From contig VBJE01000093.1 in NCBI GenBank assembly GCA_005879675.1, forward strand, positions 1 through 9,668: a DNA stretch of 9,668 nt, given 5' to 3'. Under the pieces are notes generated by a model. It was not told the DNA's origin and ran no database searches. It worked only from the letters and a program-made list of their open reading frames with translations. This DNA is from Chloroflexota bacterium. GTDB taxonomy: Bacteria; Chloroflexota; Dormibacteria; Dormibacterales; Dormibacteraceae. The translations under genes were made by a program, and so were the position numbers. Positions 1 through 6,600 of this stretch are shown here, in pieces (position 1 is the first letter of the stretch; every line of letters starts with the position of its first letter).

Positions 1-441
1 GTCGCCGGGCTGGATGTAGTCGGCGACCCCCTGCTGCTCGCTGGTCGGGATGGTGAGGGCGACGTACCCGTGCGGGATCGCCAGATACTCCGACTTCGGA
101 CCGAGCGCGTCGTTGGGCCTGGCCACCTCGTTGGCCGTGATCGCCTGGCCGGTCGTGATGGCGACGAGCGGGATCATGCCCCGGACCTCGGCTGCATTGG
201 TGAAGTAGATCTTCGGGTAGCTCGCCGGGACCGAGATCGGCTGGGTCGTAAGGTCGCCCGCGGTGATGGGTACCCGCGGCTGCAGGTCTCTCGACGCGAT
301 CACGACCGTCAGCTGGGGACTGTTGTTGGCCGCGCTGGCGTTGAGCGCAACGAGGACGAAAGCAACGATCACCAGCAGGGCCAGCAGGACGCCGAGAAAG
401 GTGAATGGCCGGCGCGAAGTAATTGTGCTAAACGTCCGCAA
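1..441 (-). CDS. cpaB: Flp pilus assembly protein CpaB/RcpC, partial (C-terminus beyond left edge)
   Basis: This is the N-terminal part of a CpaB/RcpC protein, a periplasmic or envelope component of Tad/Flp pilus machines, often linked to the secretin or the pilus channel. The minus strand reads without a stop through position 1. From the TTG at 441 there are 147 visible residues: a short basic leader (SRRPF), a membrane segment at about residues 13-33 (FTFLGVLLALLVIVAF), then a SAF-type domain at about 44-106 (LTVVIASRDLQPRVPITAGD) and the start of the RcpC region (YVALTIPTSEQQGVADYIQPG, ending at the edge). The domain order matches the family. The start is uncertain. The frame stays open upstream, with GTG codons at 495, 507 and 519 that would run into the divergent tadE gene. 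I prefer TTG 441 because the membrane segment then follows a short leader and the genes do not overlap. A TATGAT hexamer just upstream may be its promoter. Confidence 0.85.
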   Translation of the reverse strand, partial: MRTFSTITSRRPFTFLGVLLALLVIVAFVLVALNASAANNSPQLTVVIASRDLQPRVPITAGDLTTQPISVPASYPKIYFTNAAEVRGMIPLVAITTGQAITANEVARPNDALGPKSEYLAIPHGYVALTIPTSEQQGVADYIQPGD

Positions 442-470
442 GGCCGACCAATCATAGGCAAGATATCCCG
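442..470. promoter_or_regulatory. Short divergent intergenic region between cpaB and tadE-like gene
   Basis: Only 29 bases separate the chosen cpaB and tadE-like starts, so any promoters for the two must overlap each other or the coding sequence. On the minus strand there is a good -10-like hexamer TATGAT (plus positions 451-456), placed so that transcription would start two or three bases before TTG 441. No convincing -35 hexamer lies 16-18 bases further up. On the plus strand there is only a weak AGG (456-458), about 12 bases from GTG 471, so neither gene has a clear ribosome binding site. Leaderless or nearly leaderless mRNAs are possible. This is inference from hexamer matching alone. Confidence 0.3.
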
Positions 471-1061
471 GTGCCGAGCCCCCCTTACCTGACACCGAAC
501 GCGTCACTTTCGGCCCCACCGCAGGCGCAGGGCGGCCAGTCGCTGGTGGAGTTCGCGGTGTCGTCGGTGGTGCTGCTCCTGCTCGTGGGAGGGCTCGTCG
601 ACATCGGCCGCTCGGTCTACGTCTCGGAGGCCCTTTCCAACGCGGCGCGGGAAGGCGCCCGGCACGGAGCCTGGTTCGATACGCCCAGCCGGTCCCACCC
701 GTACCTCGACGATGCCGAGATCAAGGCCGCCGTGGACACGGAGCTGGCGTCGATCGGGCTGCCCGCATCGGTGCTCAAGAACCCGGCCACGACGTGCCCG
801 AACCCCACCGATGGCAACGCGTTTCACAACCCGCCCTTTGCGTCGGCGGCCTACCCGGCGAGCGCCGGCCAGCCCTGGCTCTACATCTGCTACAACAACA
901 CGGCCGGGCTGGACTTCACGAGCCCCGCCACCAACCAGGGACAGCTCGACCTGAACGTGATCGTGCTGTACACCTATGGGCCGCTCACGCCGCTGGTCCA
1001 GTCGCAGTTCGGGGTCTTCAGGGTCGCCGTCAACCAGCACATGACGGTGCAGGGAAGTTGA
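471..1061 (+). CDS. tadE: TadE-like pseudopilin (first of tandem pair)
   Basis: A 196-residue minor pilin/pseudopilin of the Tad pilus system, anchored in the inner membrane and probably taken into or supporting the pilus. The N-terminus has a prepilin-like processing site: Gly22, then QSLVEF with glutamate at +5 (Glu27), followed by a hydrophobic helix at about residues 28-45. Next comes the typical TadE signature DIGRSVYVSEALSNAAREGAR. The C-terminal domain is secreted and carries two cysteines (TTCPNP and YICYNN). The start is GTG 471; no ATG, GTG or TTG lies further upstream before the in-frame stop at 429. The leader before the cleavage site is about 22 residues long. The stop TGA overlaps the start of the next gene. 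The family assignment rests on the PF07811-type N-terminus. The C-terminal half is poorly conserved in this family and says little. Confidence 0.9.
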   Translation: MPSPPYLTPNASLSAPPQAQGGQSLVEFAVSSVVLLLLVGGLVDIGRSVYVSEALSNAAREGARHGAWFDTPSRSHPYLDDAEIKAAVDTELASIGLPASVLKNPATTCPNPTDGNAFHNPPFASAAYPASAGQPWLYICYNNTAGLDFTSPATNQGQLDLNVIVLYTYGPLTPLVQSQFGVFRVAVNQHMTVQGS

Positions 1062-1597
1062 GGCGGCTCCGAGAGCAGAAGTCCCAGGCGCTGATCGAGT
1101 TCGCGCTGGTCTCCCCGGTGCTCCTGCTCCTGCTGTTCGGCGTCATCGACATCGGACGCGCGATCTTCTACTACGACACCCTCAACCACGCCGCGCGCGA
1201 GGGCGCGCGCGTCGCGGCCCGCGCGTCCAACCAGCTGCCGACGAACACCGACGTGCTCAACGCGGTCACGGCGCAGATGGTCGGCATCCCCGTCACGCAG
1301 CCATGCCCGCAGGGCCCGGTGAGCGCATCCACGCCTCCTCAGAACGCGGCCTGGCTGTACGTCACGGAGCCGGCGCCGCCCGGCTCGGTCGAGGCCAACC
1401 CTCCGCCCAACGCCCCGGGCGGCGAGTATGCATCGGCCTCGGCCGGCGGGTGCAGCGCCGTGAACCCGGCGGTCGGGAACGACCAGCTCCAGGTCACGCT
1501 CAAGTTCAACCTCGTCCTGATCACGCCGATCGTCGCCCAGGTGACCGCCGACCACGTCGTGATCATCGCGGCGGCCGTGTACAGAACGGAATACTGA
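1058..1597 (+). CDS. TadE-like pseudopilin (second of tandem pair)
   Basis: A 179-residue paralogue of the preceding gene. It begins at TTG 1058, whose last two bases belong to the previous stop codon (TTGA), so translation is probably coupled. An AGGGAAG stretch lies immediately before the TTG, too close for ideal spacing but purine-rich. The protein has a very short basic leader (RRLREQKS), then QALIEF with Glu14 at the +5 position of a pilin-like site, a hydrophobic helix at about 15-31, and the TadE signature DIGRAIFYYDTLNHAAREGAR. The C-terminal domain has two cysteines (QPCPQG and GGCSAV) and ends with a hydrophobic beta-rich segment similar to its neighbour's. The residue before the predicted cleavage point is Ser9 rather than the usual glycine. 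The frame is open upstream to 794, but that part is out-of-frame sequence of the first tadE. An alternative role is a TadF-type minor pilin. Confidence 0.9.
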   Translation: MRRLREQKSQALIEFALVSPVLLLLLFGVIDIGRAIFYYDTLNHAAREGARVAARASNQLPTNTDVLNAVTAQMVGIPVTQPCPQGPVSASTPPQNAAWLYVTEPAPPGSVEANPPPNAPGGEYASASAGGCSAVNPAVGNDQLQVTLKFNLVLITPIVAQVTADHVVIIAAAVYRTEY

Positions 1598-1602
1598 CGG
1601 TC

Positions 1603-3621
1603 GTGGTCAAGGGATCCCCTCGCCCTCGATCCCTCTCCCCAGTGGAGCGAGGCAGCCACCACCAGAATCAGGGTGGGCAGGCGATCGTGCTCATCGCGCT
1701 CATGCTGACCGTGATCATCGGCATGGTGGCGCTCGCCATCGACGGCTCGCGCGCCTACGCTCTGCGCCGCGACCTGCAGGGCGCGGTCGACGCCGCCGCG
1801 CTCGCCGCCGCGGACAAGTATCAGCAGAGCGGCAGCTACGTGGCCGCCGAGCAGGCCGCGACCACGCTCTTCGGCGCCAACCTCCGGCTCTACAGCGCTG
1901 CGGCCTGCACCGGCTACGGCACGCCGGGAGCCAGCCCGTGGACCGTGACGTGCACTTACTCCGACGGCACGGTGCTGACCGACGTCGCCCGCTTCAACGG
2001 CCCGCAGGGCAGCAGCTTCACGATCTCGGCGACGCGATCGCTGCAGTTGCAGTTCGCGCGCGTGCTCACAAATGGCACGACTCCGACGCTTGGGGCGAGC
2101 GCCAACGGCGACGCCAACAACCAGCGCTTCACGCCCGCGGTGGCCGCCCTCGACCAGGCCGGCTGCGGCGGAGCGGGCGGCACCGCGATCAGCCTGCTTG
2201 GCACCGGCTCGACGATGTCGGTCACGGGCGACGTGGTTGCAAACGGCACGATCACGGTCGCAGGCGCCACGATGCGCGTCGCCGGCGACACCTACGCGCG
2301 ATGCCAGGCGTCGGTGCCGGGGGCGGTCAACGCGTGCTACTCGAGCGGCGCCTCGACCCCTTGCACCTATCCCGATGTCGCCGGGGCCACACGCTCCGGG
2401 TTTCACCTCGCTGACCCCAACTTCCCGCCACCCTCGGTCCCTGGCGGTGGCCAGGCGATCGGCACCAGCGTCACGCTGCGGCCGGGTGCATACGCGTCGA
2501 ACCCGAACCTGACAACCGGCAAATGCTGGTTTTTGGCCGGCGGCGTCTATGAATGGCTGGCCGGCTACACGAACAACGCCGATTTCGTCAGCAACGAGCT
2601 CAAGCCACCTGACGAATCGGTGGCCGGCAGCAACACGGTCCTGTCGTCGTACCAGTTCTGGAACACCGGAGGCTTCAACTGCGCGGGCTCCTTCCAGCTC
2701 GCCACCAACAACGATCCACGCAACCCCGTGCGTAACGGGCAGTGGGCGGTCGAGATCACTTCCGTGCGCAGCGACACCTACGGCGGCGTGACGTACACCC
2801 GTGAGAGCGCTCCGTCGATGTGCCGCACCGTGAACACGGCGACGAGAAATGACATCGTGATCGACATCAGCAACGTGGCCGGCGCGGCTTCGTACAACGT
2901 CTATCTCGGCCAGCCCGGTAACGCGTGCGGCGGTCCGTTCGGCTACGTGGGCAACGTGGCCGTCACAGGCACGATGTCCAATACCCTCACTTCGCCATGC
3001 CCTATCTACGTTGGTGGCGGCTGCAGCCTCGGCAATGCCGAGCTGGTCATCGATTCGATTTACCTCGGCAGCTGGGCGCCCAACGCCCTCGCCGCGCCCG
3101 GCACCAGCGGCGCGTATCCGCCCGAGCCCCAGACCGCTCCGCTGCAGGCGGGCCTGCCGAATCAGAACCCAGGCCGCGGGGCGGGCGCCGCCGGCGATCG
3201 CGCCAACGAGAACTTCTGCAAGACGGTCGGAGGCGCCTTCGCCACGTGTCCCGCTGCGATCACTCCAGGCGCGGTCGAGTTCTACGTCCCGTCAGGGGGA
3301 TGCATCAACTCGGTCACCACCGGCGACACGTACATCTTCAGCGGCTACCAGTACGACTGGGTGAGCCTCTACGAACCCGGCATCGGGTTCCCGCCCGCGA
3401 ACACGTGCAGCAACTCGTTGGGCGCGACGACCAACTCCGCATACGTCGGGTTGATCTACGCTCCCGCGGCGGTGATCTCGTTCGTTTCACCGAACGTCTT
3501 CGAAGGGCCGGGCACGGGAGGGATCGTGGTCGGCTCGCTCGTGTTCAGCGAATCGATGCCGAGCATCGCCTACGCCTCTATCTATGCTCCGGTACCGCCG
3601 GCCAGCCGGTTGACCAATTAG
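1603..3621 (+). CDS. tadG: TadG-like protein with large cysteine-rich extracellular region
   Basis: A 672-residue protein from GTG 1603, five bases after the previous stop and so in the same unit. The N-terminus carries the TadE/TadG-like (PF13400-type) signature: GGQAIVLIALMLTVIIG as a single membrane helix at about 26-46, then AIDGSRAYALRRDLQGAVDA and the AALAAAD motif. TadG-type proteins are inner-membrane anchored and support pilus assembly or adhesion. The rest is a long export-side region. Residues about 183-236 hold glycine- and threonine-rich strands (GTGSTMSVTGDVVANGTI) like those in other TadG-like proteins. About 285-315 has an LRPGAYASN...FLAGGVYEW segment. About 380-455 looks like one fibronectin III-type sandwich (VAGAASYNVYLG). 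The protein has 16 cysteines in all, suggesting disulfide bonds outside the cytoplasm. It contains no von Willebrand MIDAS motif that I can see, although some TadG proteins have one. The frame runs open upstream to 1303, but that is shadow sequence of the tadE-like gene. Confidence 0.85.
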   Translation: MVKGSPRPRSLSPVERGSHHQNQGGQAIVLIALMLTVIIGMVALAIDGSRAYALRRDLQGAVDAAALAAADKYQQSGSYVAAEQAATTLFGANLRLYSAAACTGYGTPGASPWTVTCTYSDGTVLTDVARFNGPQGSSFTISATRSLQLQFARVLTNGTTPTLGASANGDANNQRFTPAVAALDQAGCGGAGGTAISLLGTGSTMSVTGDVVANGTITVAGATMRVAGDTYARCQASVPGAVNACYSSGASTPCTYPDVAGATRSGFHLADPNFPPPSVPGGGQAIGTSVTLRPGAYASNPNLTTGKCWFLAGGVYEWLAGYTNNADFVSNELKPPDESVAGSNTVLSSYQFWNTGGFNCAGSFQLATNNDPRNPVRNGQWAVEITSVRSDTYGGVTYTRESAPSMCRTVNTATRNDIVIDISNVAGAASYNVYLGQPGNACGGPFGYVGNVAVTGTMSNTLTSPCPIYVGGGCSLGNAELVIDSIYLGSWAPNALAAPGTSGAYPPEPQTAPLQAGLPNQNPGRGAGAAGDRANENFCKTVGGAFATCPAAITPGAVEFYVPSGGCINSVTTGDTYIFSGYQYDWVSLYEPGIGFPPANTCSNSLGATTNSAYVGLIYAPAAVISFVSPNVFEGPGTGGIVVGSLVFSESMPSIAYASIYAPVPPASRLTN

Positions 3622-3630
3622 GGGTAGTGA

Positions 3631-6600
3631 CTAGCTGACGACCTGCTGGGCGACCACGACGTCGCTTGGCGCCGCGCCGTTGGTTTCGTGGACTTCTCCG
3701 CGCGCTTCCAGGTGGGCGATGCGGCGGTGCATGGCGGCTGCCGCCTTGGTGTCGCCGAGCTCCTCGTAGCGCTGGACCGCGCCGCGCCAGGCCGCCTTCG
3801 CATCTTCGAGGCGGCCCAGGCCCCACAGCGCGCTCGCACGGCTCGCCAGGGCCGCCGCGCGCTCACGCGTCCGGTCCGCCGGCAGGAGCTGGAGCGCCGA
3901 ATCGACCAGGCGCAGCACCTCTTCAAACCCGCCGATGGAGAGCGCCTTGGTCGCGGCATCTGTCAGGTAGGCGGCCGTGCGCGCGCCGTCGGCCGCGGTG
4001 CCTGCCTGGTACAGGTGGTACCCGATCTCGGCCGAGTGGTCGTGCGCGGCCTTGCCATAAACGCGCTCCAGCGTGTCGGCGACCGCGAGGTGATACGCCT
4101 GTAGGCGCGGCAGTGGCAGCGCCGCGAGCACGCGCTGGCGCACGAGGTCGTGCGCGAACCGATACATATCCTTGCCGGCGGCGACGAGGAAGTGACCACG
4201 GGTCGCCTCGTCGAGCGCGTCACGCAGCTCGTGGCCGGAGAGCTCCCCGAACGCCTCGAGCAGCGGGATGTCGAAATCGTGCCCGATGACACCGGCCGCG
4301 ACGAGCATCCGCTGCGCGGGCTCGCTCAGGCGCTGGATTCGCCGGCCGATGAGTCCGCGCACGCTCTGCGCGAGCTCGAGGTCCTCCTCGGTGTAGCTCG
4401 CGTGCGCCCGCGCCGCGCCGCCCAGCATGGTCTCGGACTCGGAGAGATAGTGGAGCGATTGCTCGACGAAGAGCGGGTTGCCTTCGGTCGCGGCCTCGAT
4501 GCCGGCCAGCTGCACCGCTGTGAGCGGCGTCTCGGTCAGGCCGGAGATCATGCGGTCCACGCTGTGGTCGGACAGGCGGCCGAGCACGATGCGCTGGGCG
4601 CGGCGGCGCTTCAAGAGCCGCGACAGGGTGGTGGCGAACGGCCGGCCTGAATCCAGCTCTGAGTCCCAGTACGTCCCGAGCAAGACCATGCGGCTGCTGT
4701 TGATGCGCAGCGCCAGGTCGCGGAGCAGGAGCACGGACGCCTGATCGGCCCACTGCAGGTTGTCGAGCACGATCAACAACGGCTTGGCGCCCTGGATGCC
4801 GCTGAGGAACTCGTAGACCGCCTTGAAGAGCTGCTCCCGGACCCTGTCCGCCGGCATGTCATGAGCAGCGGCGATGCCGCGGGCCTTCTGCTGGAGGCTC
4901 GGAACGAGGGCCGCGAGCAGCGGGCCATGATGCCCCGCCGCCTCCACCAACGCCTTGGCCGGGGTCGCGGCCACGGCCGCCTGAAGGACCTCGCGGAAGG
5001 GGCCGTAGGGCACGCCGTGGTTCTCCAGGGAGCGCCCGCCGAGCACCAGCCAACCCTTGGCCGAGGCCTCGCCCGCGACCTCGGAAGCGAGGCGCGAGGC
5101 GCCGATCCCCGGGGCGCCGGTGAGGAAGATCAGCGATCCATTGCCGGTTGCCGCGCGGTCGAGGACCATGCGGATGTCGAGCCGCTCCTGCTCGCGGTCG
5201 ACGAAGCCGTTGGCCGAGGTCAGGACGCGCCGCGCATCCTTCACCTCGCCCGCGGTCACCTCGTGCAGGCGCCACCGGTCGGGGAAGCCCTTGAGCTTGT
5301 AGCGGCCGCGAAACTCGAACTTCATCTCCGACACCGGGCCGACCAGCTGGCGGACGATCTCGGAGACCAGGATCTCGCCGCCTTTCGCTTTGCCCGCGAC
5401 CCGCGCCGCGACGTTGACCGCCGCGCCGAAGATGTCGCCGGCCTCCTCAACCACCTCGCCGGTGTTGAGACCGATGCGGATCCGCAGCTTTCGCTCCGGG
5501 TTCTGCTTGCTGTACTCGGTGATCGCCTGCTGGATGTCGAGCGCGCATTCGACGCCGTGACGCGAGGAGCCGAAGCTGATCATGAAGCCGTCGCCGAGGC
5601 CCTTGATCCGCCGGCCCGCGTGCTGCGCGACCCGGTCCTCGATGATCGTCTCGTACGCCTTCATGATCTCGTGCGAGGCGGTGAAGCCCCGCGTCGAGAG
5701 CAGGCGCGTCGACTCCTCGACGTCGGTGAACATGATCGTCACGGTGCCCTCGGTCTGGCCGACCGCGAGGCTGCCGATGATCGTCTCCGCCGTCAACGGC
5801 GCGGCCGCGTTGATCGGCTGGCCGAGACCCTCCGCGATCTCGCGCAGCAGGCCCTGTGAGGCGCGGAAGCCGGCCTCGCCTTGCGGGTAGCGGACCGCCT
5901 GCAGCAGGCCGGCCTCGGTGGCAAGCCTGAGCTCGCGCCCGGCCGAGTCCTTGCTGATCTTGTTCTCCTTCGCGTAATCGCTGGCCTTGAGCTCCGCGCC
6001 CTCGAACGAGTCGGTCAACGCGGGCGCAAGACGGAGGCTGAGGCCGCGGCGGGTGATCATCGTCTCGATCACGGCCTGGATGCGGCGCGAAGCGCCGGCG
6101 GGCCCGCCGGAGCCTTCCCTCGCGGTCACTGTGGGCAGGACGCCGCTGAACCCGCTCGAGGCCGCCGCCAGCTGGCCGAGGGCGGTGGTGGCGCGCGCCA
6201 TCGCGGTCGCCGCCTCAAGCGCCTGCTGGCCCTGGCCGCCGTCAGGCGGCGAGGCGTACAGGACCGGCAGAGGCGTGGTGGGTTCGGCGGGGTAGGCGGG
6301 CGCCGGAGGCGTGGGATAGACGACAGGGGATAGAGGGGGCGGTGTAGGCCCCTGGCCGATCGGAGGGGAAGGCGCCGCAGGGGGGGCCTCCGCGGGCGGC
6401 GGGGCGACTGCCTGCAGGTCGGCAACAGCCGACCGCGCCGCGTCGATCAGCTTGCGCATCTCCTCCTGGATCTCCGGGGTCTGCGCCACCATCTGCGTCG
6501 CGGAGCCATGAGTCACGGGCGGCGTCGCGGGGGCGGGCCGCTCGGAGCTGAACGGGACGACGACCACCTGCCGGACCACGTTCTCGGTCTTCCCCTGGCC

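Noticed and set aside
1339..2406. A 355-codon minus-strand open frame opposite tadE and tadG
   Set aside because: It is an antisense shadow of two plus-strand genes with clear membrane helices and TadE/TadG signatures.
3619..3650. A terminator between the convergent tadG and cpaF-fusion stops
   Set aside because: The nine intergenic bases and flanks show no stable GC hairpin followed by a T tract on either strand.
4861..5859. A 332-codon plus-strand open frame opposite the cyclase and AAA region
   Set aside because: The composition is biased and no domain is visible, while the minus strand here encodes intact cyclase motifs.
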